A stretch of 54,218 nt of DNA from Actinopolyspora alba (GTDB taxonomy: Bacteria > Actinomycetota > Actinomycetes > Mycobacteriales > Pseudonocardiaceae), in NCBI RefSeq assembly GCF_900112765.1, contig NZ_FOMZ01000009.1:239863-294080 (forward strand), given 5' to 3'. Under the pieces are notes generated by a model. It was given only the letters and a program-made list of their open reading frames with translations, did not search any database and was not told the origin of the DNA. Below, one piece after another: positions 1 through 8,396 of the stretch. Both the position numbers and the translations under genes were made by a program. How positions within the stretch are numbered: the stretch's first letter is position 1; each line of letters starts with the position of its first letter.

Positions 1-1
1 G

Positions 2-824
2 GGCTCACCCCCGCTCGCGCGGGGAGATCGGCGCTGTCGAGTGCGCGGATCACTGACCCCAGGGCTCACCCCCGCTCGCGCGGGGAGATCGAAGTCGTCG
101 GAATTGACGGCCTCGACGGCGGAGGCTCACCCCCGCTCGCGCGGGGAGATCGCCCGGTATGGACATGGAGGTCGTCGGCAAGGACGGCTCACCCCCGCTC
201 GCGCGGGGAGATCGTCCTCCTCCTGGGAGGCGTCGGGGTCGAGGGCGGCTCACCCCCGCTCGCGCGGGGAGATCTACGGGACGGACGTATCACATCACCA
301 AGGAGCGGGCTCACCCCCGCTCGCGCGGGGAGATCGCCAACGCCCGGTCAGACGGCGGGGAATCGTCGGGCTCACCCCCGCTCGCGCGGGGAGATCTCCT
401 CTTCGCCGAGCGCGGCGGTCTCCCGGCTCGGCTCACCCCCGCTCGCGCGGGGAGATCGCGCTGGTCGCCACGGTTGCGCTGGCATTGAACGGCTCACCCC
501 CGCTCGCGCGGGGAGATCCATGTGCGTAGCCGTGTCCAGACTGCGAGTGAGGGCTCACCCCCGCTCGCGCGGGGAGATCGTAACCCTGTCTCGCGAACTC
601 TCAGCTATCCTAGGCTCACCCCCGCTCGCGCGGGGAGATCCCAGGAGGGCGAGCACGCCGAGGGGCCGGCGGAGGCTCACCCCCGCTCGCGCGGGGAGAT
701 CCTCACCGAACCGGCGCAGTGCCTTCGCAGTGCTCGGCTCACCCCCGCTCGCGCGGGGAGATCCGACGGGGAACAGGCCGTAGTCGGCGGCGTCGGGGCT
801 CACCCCCGCTCGCGCGGGGAGATC
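2..824 (-). CRISPR. Type I-E CRISPR array 1 (14 repeats, 13 spacers)
   Basis: Fourteen near-identical 28-nt repeats start at 2, 63, 124, 186, 247, 308, 369, 430, 491, 552, 613, 674, 736 and 797. The plus strand reads GGCTCACCCCCGC then a short loop and GGGGAGATC. The period is 61, with two 62-nt steps, so spacers are 33 or 34 nt. The partly palindromic repeat and its length fit type I-E. In the usual type I-E orientation the transcribed strand is minus, which puts the leader to the right of 824 and the youngest spacer between 764 and 796. The array touches the left window edge, so older repeats may lie outside. No cas gene is in the window, so it relies on cas genes elsewhere or is orphan. 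Confidence 0.97.
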
Positions 825-1015
825 CCTTTTTGTGCTGGGAAATTCAGAGTGGGTTATCGTTTTGTGATCTTGTGGGGTGTTCACTTGCCGGGGTGTCGGA
901 AGGTGTGGGGAGGGGCATTGATGATCAGTCTGCCATCGATAGCGTGGTTGGTGTAGCAGTATGGTGGTGCTGGTTTCGTAGCAGCGTGTGGACACTGGTT
1001 GCTACGCGGTCTCGT
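825..1015 (-). promoter_or_regulatory. CRISPR leader of array 1
   Basis: This stretch directly abuts the last repeat of array 1. It is AT-richer than its surroundings (for example TTTTTGTGCTGGGAAA and TCGTTTTGTGATCTTG). It aligns almost without gaps to the sequence abutting array 2 at 3854-4040. Differences between the copies are mostly non-synonymous in the one open minus-strand frame, so I read it as a conserved non-coding leader rather than a gene. It should hold the crRNA promoter and the integration signal for new spacers. Homology fades near 1015. Confidence 0.75.
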
Positions 1016-1297
1016 GGTCGGATGACTCGGTGAGATTGCACCTCCATCGCGCCGTGGTCGTCAGGTACGACAGACTCGCCGTCTGCCACGAAGGCACCGC
1101 GACCATCGTTGCCATCAACGACTGGTTCCACCTTCGTAAACAGACCCAGTGGTCGGCAGAGATCAACCAGAGCTCTGAGAAGCAACCAGCCAGGCATGCC
1201 GATTCCTTTGGCATTTTTCAGTATCGGCTATGCGTTTCGCTTCACTTCTGGTCAGGTGGCCCCGTTGGGATTGGGCTGACGTTCCAATGCTCATTGG
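1016..1297. other. No recognisable gene
   Basis: Short open frames exist on both strands, but none shows a known motif, a good ribosome binding site or a plausible start. I see nothing I can support here. Confidence 0.5.
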
Positions 1298-1789
1298 TCA
1301 ATTCACAGCGGTGCTGTGTAGCCGCAGTTCGTATACGGCTCGGTGCTTGCCTGCTCCCTTGTAGTCGGAGATGATTTCGACACCGTTGACGGTGTGGTCG
1401 CCGGGAACGTTGACGAAGCCCATGTGAATCCATGTGTCGTGTGCGGCGGTGTTGTCGGGCTCCGATGTCAGGTAGAGACGTTGGCACCCGAATCGGCGGC
1501 CGGTGTCTCGCACTGCTTGGAGCAGCGCTGTGGAGATGCCCTGTCGGCGGTGATCTGGGGCGGTGATCACGTCTTGGATGTACAGGTTCTCCGGGTGGTC
1601 CTGGCTACGGAAAGCGATGACCGCGCCGAGGAGTTGGCCGTTGTCGTCGGCCACGGGGCAGGTTGTGGAAAAGAGATTGGCGTAAAGCCAGTAGTCGGAC
1701 GAGGTGCGAGCCCGCACGTAGGGCGCCCCGAGTTCCATGAGCTCGAGGATCGCCGGGATGTCGTCTTGGTGGATGGGCCGTATCTTCAT
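1298..1789 (-). CDS. GNAT-family N-acetyltransferase
   Basis: A 163-residue protein starting MKIRPIHQDD, with the fold order of a GCN5-related acetyltransferase. The acetyl-CoA pyrophosphate-binding loop is visible as DHRRQGISTALL at about residues 79-90 (R/Q-x-x-G-x pattern), followed by RLYLTSEPDN and TWIHMGFVNV, the usual beta5-alpha4 region ending in a G-F motif. The substrate is unknown. The frame is open further upstream, but this ATG has GAAAGG five bases ahead and matches the normal start of the family. Its start overlaps the stop of the broken upstream gene (TCATGA), so the two once formed an operon. It lies between the two CRISPR arrays with no obvious link to them. Confidence 0.85.
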   Translation of the reverse strand: MKIRPIHQDDIPAILELMELGAPYVRARTSSDYWLYANLFSTTCPVADDNGQLLGAVIAFRSQDHPENLYIQDVITAPDHRRQGISTALLQAVRDTGRRFGCQRLYLTSEPDNTAAHDTWIHMGFVNVPGDHTVNGVEIISDYKGAGKHRAVYELRLHSTAVN

Positions 1790-2123
1790 GAGTGCCTTTC
1801 GGTGGAGTGGGCGAGTTCGAGGATGCGCGCGGCTGCGCCGGCCGGGACAGTAACGTCGGCGATACTCCGCCCGGCGGTGAGGATGTCCCAGTCGGGGCTG
1901 GTGAACGCGCTGTCGTCTGTTGCGCTGAAACCGCCGCTGACGGCCACGGGAAGCTGGGTCCACGATCGTACGTGCGTGCGGCGTCGAGTGCGGTGGTATT
2001 GCCGATCCCGAGGTCGATGTTGGTGGTGATGGTGAAGCCGTCTACGCCGACACGTTCCATGTCGGTGACCCACCGTTGGCTGGTGGTCACAGGCGTGTCG
2101 AGGAGGATGGGCACGCTGGACAT
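1786..2123 (-). pseudogene. Remnant of a 3-hexulose-6-phosphate synthase-like TIM-barrel gene
   Basis: Two adjacent minus-strand frames together give the second half of an HPS/OMP-decarboxylase-superfamily protein. The first part reads VPILLDTPVT, then VGVDGFTITTNIDLGIGNTTALDAAR. Translation must shift frame near 1960 to continue as WTQLPVAVSGGFSATD and ILTAGRSIADVTVPAGAAAR. The last segment is the typical phosphate-binding end (GG…GRSIAD). The first half of the barrel is not present upstream, so the gene is truncated and frameshifted. The intact family forms or cleaves hexulose phosphates. Its end overlaps the start of the acetyltransferase. The family call is by motif recall and moderately sure; the frame break is seen directly. 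Confidence 0.6.
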
Positions 2124-2548
2124 GGCGTTGGAGTGTCTGGCCGAATCCGCCATCGATGCCTTGCGCCTCGAAAACTGGTGGGGGAACGCGCCATGACGAA
2201 CTCGAGGGGTACAGGTCTTCGGATCGGATACAGCTTCTGGGGCTTCCTCGATTCCGGGGTCACCGACACTCCGAACGGTGACCGCAGCCATGGGCACACT
2301 CGTCGACACGTTTATCGCGGCTGGACACAGGGTTGTTTCCTGCTGGTCAACCGACATCTTGCCGCACCAGCCGCCGCGTAGCGCGCCGCTATGTCGAGAC
2401 CATGTCGGTCCACCCGGAAACGTCATGACCGTGCCCAACTTCTTTATGGACGAGGAGCAGCGACCTGTTCTCTACGATGCTGCTCGTCGGCTGACGAGCA
2501 CACCACCGCGCTCGACGTCACCAAAGTCAGTGGAGCATCGGACTGTTG
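2124..2548. other. No recognisable gene
   Basis: Several short frames overlap here, but none shows a family motif. The missing first half of the neighbouring synthase remnant is not found. I see nothing supportable. Confidence 0.5.
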
Positions 2549-2576
2549 GGCTCATCCCCACGTGAACGGGGAACCG
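2549..2576 (-). repeat. Solitary degenerate CRISPR-like repeat
   Basis: The plus strand reads GGCTCATCCCCACGTG then AACGGGGAACCG. This has the same architecture as the array 2 repeat (GGCTCA, a C-run, a loop, GGGGAA, CC) but with several changes. It lies 118 nt left of the first repeat of array 2, close to two repeat-spacer units. It may be a leftover of an older array or of a different repeat variant. Nothing array-like flanks it. Confidence 0.55.
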
Positions 2577-2666
2577 CGATGATCCGATGATCGTCGGTGC
2601 TGACACTGGGTTCAACTAGCTTTTGGTGAAAGGTCCGCTAAAGCTTCAATATGGATTGAAAAACAT

Positions 2667-3853
2667 AGCGCACCCCCGCTTGTGCGGGGAATCCGCCCAG
2701 GAGGACGAACGCGCCGCGATCGAGGCGGGCTCACCCCCGCTTGCGCGGGGAATCCTACGGGGCCGACCCCGCCCTCGGTCTGGTCCTGGGCTCACCCCCG
2801 CTTGCGCGGGGAATCCTGCACGCGGCATCCCGGACACTGCTCACGCTCGGGCTCACCCCCGCTTGCGCGGGGAATCCGAGCAGAATCTGACCTCATCACT
2901 CGGAGTGGTGGGCTCACCCCCGCTTGCGCGGGGAATCCTCCCGCTGCGCCCCGAAAACGTGGGATTCCTATGGCTCACCCCCGCTTGCGCGGGGAATCCA
3001 CCTGCGCGAGGTTCTCCGTGCGCAGCTCGCGAGGCTCACCCCCGCTTGCGCGGGGAATCCTGAGACCGAACATGGTGTTCCCCTTTCGGGTGTGGCTCAC
3101 CCCCGCTTGCGCGGGGAATCCGGTGGGGCGGCCGTTGTCATCCGTTCCCGAAACGGCTCACCCCCGCTTGCGCGGGGAATCCGGTGGGGCGGCCGTTGTC
3201 ATCCGTTCCCGAAACGGCTCACCCCCGCTTGCGCGGGGAATCCTCGAATTCGAGGGATTGACCGCCAATCCCTATGGGCTCACCCCCGCTTGCGCGGGGA
3301 ATCCTTTGTTCTTGTGTTCGCGGGAGATGCGGGCGAAGGCTCACCCCCGCTTGCGCGGGGAATCCAACAGCTCCAGCGACGCGGTGTGCGGGTGCAGAGG
3401 CTCACCCCCGCTTGCGCGGGGAATCCGTTCAGGTTGCCCCCACCCGTTTGGGTGGGGGTGGCTCACCCCCGCTTGCGCGGGGAATCCGTTCATCGGGCTG
3501 GACCAGTCCAGCGGCACGACGGCTCACCCCCGCTTGCGCGGGGAATCCTCACGCTGCTGACTCTGCTCGCGACGCTAGCGAGGCTCACCCCCGCTTGCGC
3601 GGGGAATCCGCCAGTACCACTCAGGCAGGTACAGCAGCGGAGGGCTCACCCCCGCTTGCGCGGGGAATCCCGCGTCCCCCGCTGGGACAGCCCGGCCGAC
3701 ATTGGCTCACCCCCGCTTGCGCGGGGAATCCCGAGCAGTATCGCCAGGAGCGCGACGCGGCGCAGGCTCACCCCCGCTTGCGCGGGGAATCCATCGGGGC
3801 CGATCGCTGCCCACTGGGTGCCGACGGCTCACCCCCGCTTGCGCGGGGAATCC
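2667..3853 (-). CRISPR. Type I-E CRISPR array 2 (20 repeats, 19 spacers)
   Basis: Twenty 28-nt repeats start at 2667 and then every 61 nt, from 2728 to 3826 with one 62-nt-level shift or none at each step. The plus strand reads GGCTCACCCCCGC, TTGC, GCGGGGAATCC. The leftmost copy at 2667 is degenerate (GCGCACCCCC and TTGTGCGG), as expected of the leader-distal end, so the leader is on the right and the array is read on the minus strand. Two neighbouring spacers (3122-3154 and 3183-3215) are identical. The spacer at 3427-3459 contains a 9-bp perfect stem. The repeat differs from array 1 in the loop and in the last four bases. Confidence 0.97.
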
Positions 3854-4040
3854 ACTTTTTGTGCTGGGAAAATCAGATTGGGTTATTGTTTTGTGATCTT
3901 GTGGAGTGCTTACTTGTCGCGACGTCGGAAGATACGGGGAGGGGCATCGACGATCAGTCTGTCATCGAAGGCGTAGTTCGTGTAGCCGCATGGTCGTGTT
4001 GGCCTCGAGCAGCGTGTGAACTCTGGTTGCTACGAGGTCT
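3854..4040 (-). promoter_or_regulatory. CRISPR leader of array 2
   Basis: Abuts the last repeat of array 2 and aligns over roughly 185 nt with the sequence next to array 1 (825-1015). Shared blocks include TTTTTGTGCTGGGAAA, GTTTTGTGATCTTGTGG, GGGGAGGGGCAT and GATCAGTCTG. The match stops at about 4040. Position, AT content and conservation make it the leader, carrying the promoter and adaptation signals for minus-strand transcription. Confidence 0.75.
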
Positions 4041-4547
4041 GGTGGCAGGGCTGGAAGCGTCGTCAATAAGCATCCTTGTCAAGGAAACACTGACGTCGTT
4101 GCAGATCAGGTGATACTTCGATCCGGCTGCGCCTCGCTTGACCGCGAAGGGAACGGTTATCGAGCTGCCCTTTCTGTGCGGAGGTGGGAAAGTCCGCGAT
4201 GTCGAGAACAGCCGCCCCGCTCGGCAGGTTCAGCTCGGCCCGAACCACAGCTTCTGCACAGCTCATCTCTCTGGACGCCGGTGGATCACACGAACGGTCT
4301 CCTCGCACTCTCGAGCGAGCAACAACGGCTTCGGGTCTGTCTGCTGGCAGCGCACACCGGCAGCAGAGGCTCAAGCCGATGCTAGTGATCATCGGAGACG
4401 ATCTGCGGAATTGACCGGACTCCGAAGCAAAATCGGACGTGAGCGTAGGGAGTGTGGCACGCTCGCTCGGCGCGTGATTGGTCCCGTTGCGGATGTGGTG
4501 AACCCTAGGGTGCGCGATAGCGAGTGTGCTGCGGAAGGGGGGAGGTC
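4041..4547. other. No confident gene; unidentified decayed sequence
   Basis: A minus-strand frame (4063-4392) includes LPSGAAVLDIADFPTSAQKG, which has some feel of a transposase catalytic strand. The match is too weak to name and no terminal repeats are visible. Nothing else is supportable before the GTG at 4548. Confidence 0.35.
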
Positions 4548-5015
4548 GTGTCGTCGAAGTCCCGAGTGGAGCGTGTTGTCGAGGGCCTCGTTCCGGTGAG
4601 AAGACCGACTGGTGGTCGGGTTCCGCGGCTTCCGGTGGCGGCGTTGTCGTCGACCGGTACGAGCTCGATGACCTATGGGATTGCGGCTGTTGATGCGAGT
4701 GGCCGGGTGAGTGAGCGTGGTGTGCTGCGGGCTTTGGGCTGGCGAACCGGTGACCGTGTTCGGGCGTGGTGCTCTGGGAACGCGGTGATCGTGCGGAGCT
4801 GTGTGGACGGTGAACTCGCGGTTGCCGAACGAGGGAGAGTGCCGATTCCGAGTTTGCTGCGTGAGCGGTGCGCGATTCGTCCCGGAGATCGTGTGATGTT
4901 GGCGGGCTCCGCCGAGTACGGAGTGCTCATCGTGCACACGATGTCGACGGTGGAGGCGATGCTCGCACAGCATCACGCAGCTCATGACGACCAGGAGCCG
5001 GGGGAGGCGTTGTGA
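4548..5015 (+). CDS. AbrB-like swapped-hairpin DNA-binding protein
   Basis: About 155 residues from GTG 4548, preceded by the purine-rich GGAAGGGGGGAGG. Two stretches look like AbrB/SpoVT-type beta hairpins. One is YGIAAVDASGRVSERGVLRALGW with GDRVRAWC. The other is RGRVPIPSLLRERCAIRPGDRV followed by an MLAGSAEYGVLIVHT strand. The pattern G-R-V-x-I-P…L…GD-R-V is the usual AbrB signature. The protein probably binds DNA as a dimer and controls or assists the recombinase that follows. The two genes overlap by four bases (GTGA), so they are translationally coupled. The first 30 residues are basic and of unknown role. Confidence 0.65.
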   Translation: MSSKSRVERVVEGLVPVRRPTGGRVPRLPVAALSSTGTSSMTYGIAAVDASGRVSERGVLRALGWRTGDRVRAWCSGNAVIVRSCVDGELAVAERGRVPIPSLLRERCAIRPGDRVMLAGSAEYGVLIVHTMSTVEAMLAQHHAAHDDQEPGEAL

Positions 5016-6064
5016 GTTCCTACGACGCACTCAGACTAGACACCGGTCATCATCCGGCTGAGGTGGAGGCAGCGCGGCTGGTGTTGACCCGGATGGGTAT
5101 TTCTCCCGAGGAACTTGTCAACACACCAGGTCATCGGAAGACGGTGCCTGTGTTCGCCGAGTACGTTCCCCGGGTGGCCGAGGCGGTTTCGGTGGGGACT
5201 TCTCGGGCGTATCGCTCGTACTGGAATCGGGTCGTACGTGAGTGGGGAGAGCGCCGGCTCGATGAGCCCACCCCCTCGGAGATTCGTCGGCTCGCCGAGC
5301 ACATCCGTGGCCAGGTCGTGCACCGGCGCAACACACGTGGCGGTCGTTGCGCGGTGGAGCACCTGATCGCGGCGTTGCGGTGCATATACAGTCACGCGGT
5401 GGCCGACGGGCTGCTCGACGAGGCGGACAACCCCGCCCTGCGGGTGCGAAAGCCCCGGAGGTTGCCGAGTACGCGGCGGGGGCTATCGGACGAGAGCATG
5501 TCCGCGATCAACCGGGTGGCCGGTCAGACCGGCAATGATCCGATGCTGGACACGCTGTTGCTGCGGTTGCACACCGAGACCGCCTGCCGTAGGGGAGGGG
5601 CGTTGGCCTTAACCCTTGCCGATCTGGATGAGACGCAGTGTGTGGTTCTGCTGCGGGAGAAAAACGATACCGTGCGCTGGCAGCCGGTCTCCCCGACGCT
5701 CGCGCGCCATCTTCGTGACCACGCCGAGCAACGCGGTGCCGAGACTTCCGATGACGCCCTGCTGCGGTACCGCTCGGGAAAACCGTTGACTCGACGGCGC
5801 TACGACCATCTCTGGCACCGGCTGGGCCAGCATCTGCCGTGGGTGGCCACACAGCAGATCAGCACCCACTGGCTGCGGCACACCACGCTGACGTGGGTGG
5901 AGCGCCACTTCGGCTACGCCACCGCTCGTGCCTGGGCCGGGCACACCGACTCCAGTCATGCCAGTGCGACCACCACGTATATTCGTGCCGATCTTGCCGA
6001 TATCGCCACCGCCTTGGCGGCACTCACCGGCGAGCAGCACCCTCTGGCCGAATCCCGGAAATGA
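5012..6064 (+). CDS. Tyrosine recombinase / integrase
   Basis: A 350-residue site-specific recombinase. An N-terminal SAM-like core-binding domain (about residues 45-140) precedes the catalytic domain. The catalytic set is complete by eye: Arg193 in TACRRGGALAL, Lys217 in REKND, His286-x-x-Arg289 in HWLRHT, His311 in AGHTD and the nucleophile Tyr323 in TTYIRADLA. It would cut and rejoin DNA through a 3'-phosphotyrosine. The start is the GTG that overlaps the AbrB-like gene. Neighbouring conjugation-gene fragments suggest it once integrated a mobile element, but no tRNA gene or clear attachment-site duplication is visible nearby. Confidence 0.9.
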   Translation: MSSYDALRLDTGHHPAEVEAARLVLTRMGISPEELVNTPGHRKTVPVFAEYVPRVAEAVSVGTSRAYRSYWNRVVREWGERRLDEPTPSEIRRLAEHIRGQVVHRRNTRGGRCAVEHLIAALRCIYSHAVADGLLDEADNPALRVRKPRRLPSTRRGLSDESMSAINRVAGQTGNDPMLDTLLLRLHTETACRRGGALALTLADLDETQCVVLLREKNDTVRWQPVSPTLARHLRDHAEQRGAETSDDALLRYRSGKPLTRRRYDHLWHRLGQHLPWVATQQISTHWLRHTTLTWVERHFGYATARAWAGHTDSSHASATTTYIRADLADIATALAALTGEQHPLAESRK

Positions 6065-6226
6065 TCCGAGACCTTCGCAAGATTCCGCCATGGCAGCGGA
6101 TACTCCATTGCCGACACCTCTACTGCTGAGCTGATGGTGTCGACGTACGAGTACACATCGTTCGCGACGTCGGAAAAGGTGCTCCTCGTGTGTGACAGGC
6201 CGATGGCCTGTTACGATCTCGGTATG

Positions 6227-6247
6227 ATTTCCCCAAAGTGGGGAAAT
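6227..6247. repeat. Perfect inverted repeat in a non-coding stretch
   Basis: ATTTCCCCA, a 3-base spacer AAG, then TGGGGAAAT: a 9-bp perfect inverted repeat about 165 nt after the integrase stop. It stands out as AT/C-rich against its surroundings. It could be an operator, or a recombinase site for the adjacent integrase. It has no T-run, so it is a poor terminator. Confidence 0.5.
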
Positions 6248-6335
6248 TTCCCTGGTCGGAGGACTCCAGTCCCCCCTCCGACACCGTGGTGTGGCAAATC
6301 TGCTACACGACCTATTAGTGCGTTTCACGTTTTCG

Positions 6336-6364
6336 GCGGCGGTGCACTGCAGTGCGACCGCCGC
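6336..6364 (+). terminator. Strong hairpin, possible terminator
   Basis: GCGGCGGT pairs with ACCGCCGC around the self-complementary core GCACTGCAGTGC, with one bulged G. TTTGTG follows on the plus strand. It may terminate transcripts coming from the recombinase region. The distance of 270 nt from that gene keeps the call tentative. Confidence 0.4.
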
Positions 6365-6446
6365 TTTGTGCTGTCCGAGCACCCCTGGAGGCGTCTGTTC
6401 GGGGTGGTGGCAGTGGCTGAGTGGTCGGTGCTGGCTGTGAGGCCCG

Positions 6447-6665
6447 GTGGTCGGGATGGTGCCGGTGTCGCGGTCGAGTGCGGCGCAGCTGATGCCGCTG
6501 GCCGGGGACGTCACCACCGGCTGGTGCATGGAATGCACCGGCCGCGTGCTGTGGAAGATCGAGAACAACCCCGGTTACAAGGTCCAGTCGGTGCTGTCCC
6601 GTACCGAAAAGCCCACCTTCGATACTAACGCCCAGCTCCGTCAGCGGGCTGATGCGGATCGGTAG
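6447..6665 (+). pseudogene. Possible C-terminal fragment of a conjugative coupling ATPase
   Basis: The frame ends with GRVLWKIENNPGYKVQSVLS, then RTEKPTFDTNAQLRQRA. This resembles the C-terminal tail of TraD/VirD4-type ATPases in actinobacterial integrative elements, which often end with a hydrophobic strand, a PG-x-x-V segment and a TER…DTN motif. Everything upstream of about 6480, including all ATPase motifs, is missing. It sits immediately before the lysozyme-type remnant, the usual order in such elements. The assignment rests on recall and context only. Confidence 0.35.
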
Positions 6666-6671
6666 GCGGCT

Positions 6672-7530
6672 ATGTCTGATTCGAGCAAGAGCATTGTTCC
6701 CGCGATGGTCGCGGTCGCGCTCACCGCGTTCGTGATCATGCCCGCCGCGATGCTCGGCGTTGCGGTCCTGGCAGTCTCCTGCAGCCTCGGCCTCGCCTTC
6801 GGCGGTTACCACGCCGACAGCGGCTCCGGTGGCGGTGGCCAACAGGTCGGTGATCGCTAGTGGAGCGGTGAGCAGATGACCAACGCTCGCACCATCACCA
6901 ATGTGGTCATGCGCCGCCGACTCCCACAGCGGGCAGCAATGATCGCGCTTTCGACGGCCATCGTGGAATCGCGGCTGCGCAACCTGCCCTACGGCGAGCG
7001 CGACAGCCTCGTCCTGTTCCAACAACGGCCCAGCCAGAGCTGGAACACACGCGAACAGATCCTCAACCACGTCTATGCCACCAACACCTTCCTTGACCAC
7101 CTCGTGGACCTGCCCGGCTGTTATCGCATGCCGCCCGGCGTGGCCCAGCAGAAGATGCAGCGCTCGGCATTTCCTGAGCGCTACTCCCCATATGAGAAGC
7201 CGACCCGCCTGCTGATGGAGAAGCTCTGGCGTGGATCGGACGGCCCGGTACCACCCTCGACCGGGGGTCTCCCGGCCCAGCAGAGCTCCGCCGCACTGGG
7301 CTGCCCAGACCAGGGCGGGTTGGAACATGCCGCTGGACCCACAAAAGCTTTCCGGACGGTTTTACGCTGTCAGCCGACCCCCAGCCGCCGCTCGGCCGTG
7401 AAATATGCGCTGAGCAACCTCGACACGCCCTATGTGTGGGCCCCCAAAGGGCCGAACGCGTTTGACTGCTCCGGGTTGATGCAGGCCGCGTGGGCTCACG
7501 CCGGAATGGTGATCTCCGCGGGCACCAGCG
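6672..7530 (+). pseudogene. Broken cell-wall hydrolase of a transfer module (lysozyme-like plus NlpC/P60)
   Basis: The pieces line up as one former gene. MSDSSKSIVP plus a hydrophobic anchor (VALTAFVIMPAAMLGVAVLAV) and a Gly-rich linker stop at 6860. A second frame from 6876 gives a lysozyme/transglycosylase-like segment (AAMIALSTAIVESRL… FQQRPSQSWNTREQI). Further on comes an NlpC/P60 start, AVKYALSNLDTPYVW and FDCSGLMQAAWAHAG, with the catalytic Cys in DCSG. The sequence leaves the family just after that motif, so the His and third catalytic residue are lost. Intact versions open the peptidoglycan for conjugation. The internal stop and the lost C-terminus make it non-functional. Confidence 0.65.
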
Positions 7531-7577
7531 GCCAGCAGCACGACGGCCACGCCGTCGGGTCCTTGGCTCAACTCCAG

Positions 7578-7920
7578 CCCGGCCACGGTGTCCCAGCGTT
7601 CGGCGAGTGCGGAGTCCTCGGGGCGTGGCCCCAGACCGGCGGTCCAGCTCGGCTGGTCGGCGACGACCTGGGCGCGCAGTTCCGCGTGGCGGCCGTCGAT
7701 CGCGACCTCGAGCCGCTGGAGGTAGTCGCGCAGCTCCCCGCTGAGGCTGATCAGATCGGGGCGGTCCATCCATGGCAAGGCAGTCAAGTAGCCAGCACCG
7801 TTCGTGCGCTGCTCGGCCAGAGCGGCCGAGACCGCTTCGGTGGCGAAGCGGTGCGCGTCCATCGGGTCATGATCGGGCCGGTCCGCAAGCCGGTGAGCGG
7901 TTGCGGCCACTGCGGCGTCG
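7578..7920 (-). pseudogene. C-terminal remnant of a MobF-type relaxase/helicase
   Basis: On the minus strand a conserved-looking block reads DPMDAHRFATEAVSAALAEQ, LPWMDRPDLISLSGELRDYL and QPSWTAGLGPRPEDSALAER. This resembles the far C-terminus of TraA/TrwC-type conjugative relaxases of Actinobacteria (LPW…, W-T-x-x-LGPRP motif). No relaxase or helicase motifs are present on either side. It lies head-on against the NlpC/P60 remnant, with the two families meeting near 7530-7580, which points to an internal deletion or inversion of a former conjugative element. Confidence 0.5.
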
Positions 7921-8396
7921 ACGTTCAGCCCCTCCGCGCGGGATCCGGTGGCCAGCGTCACCCTCCTCCACGAAGTTGTTGACCTGGCCGTGACCACTGG
8001 TGGCAGGGTGCCTGCCAACGCCTGCGACACGCACGGCAAGCTCTGCGGCGAGTCCAAGCGGAGGTGCACTTCGCCGAACTCGACGACCACTTCCACGATG
8101 TCCTGATCGGGCGCTGCCCCCGGCTCCTGTACTTACGGGCAAGACAGCGTTCGAGAACCGGGGCCTTGTCCGGCGAAAGCCATCGGAGGCCCCTTAGAGT
8201 CCCTAACACATTGGTGATCTCGGTTTGAGGTGATCGTGGCGTGCTGCTGGCCCGCACAGGCCCGGCCTTGGTTATCACCGGTTCGTACCCGCGTGGATCA
8301 TCCTAGAGGGATCGACCGACACGAAGGGCACACACGAGCGCCACTACCCCCGAGGTTGTTGCCCGCACAGCTATTCGCCGTGATGGCCAGCTCCTC
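7921..8396. other. No recognisable gene
   Basis: Short frames on both strands without family motifs. Probably more eroded mobile-element DNA. Confidence 0.4.

Noticed and set aside
885-990. A short minus-strand frame next to both leaders (ending NHAIDGRLIINAPP or NYAFDDRLIVDAPP) that looked like a conserved protein tail
   Set aside because: Between the two copies most base changes alter the amino acid, and upstream the similarity is lost at protein level, so the conservation is that of leader DNA.
41-3976. Long open frames running through both CRISPR arrays (with repeated LTPARAGRS, SPPLARG, HPRLRGES blocks)
   Set aside because: They are translations of the GC-rich repeats in all frames, with no start context or family match.
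5012-6064. tRNA gene or attB/attP pair next to the integrase
   Set aside because: No cloverleaf-like sequence and no obvious direct repeat flanking the element could be found by eye.
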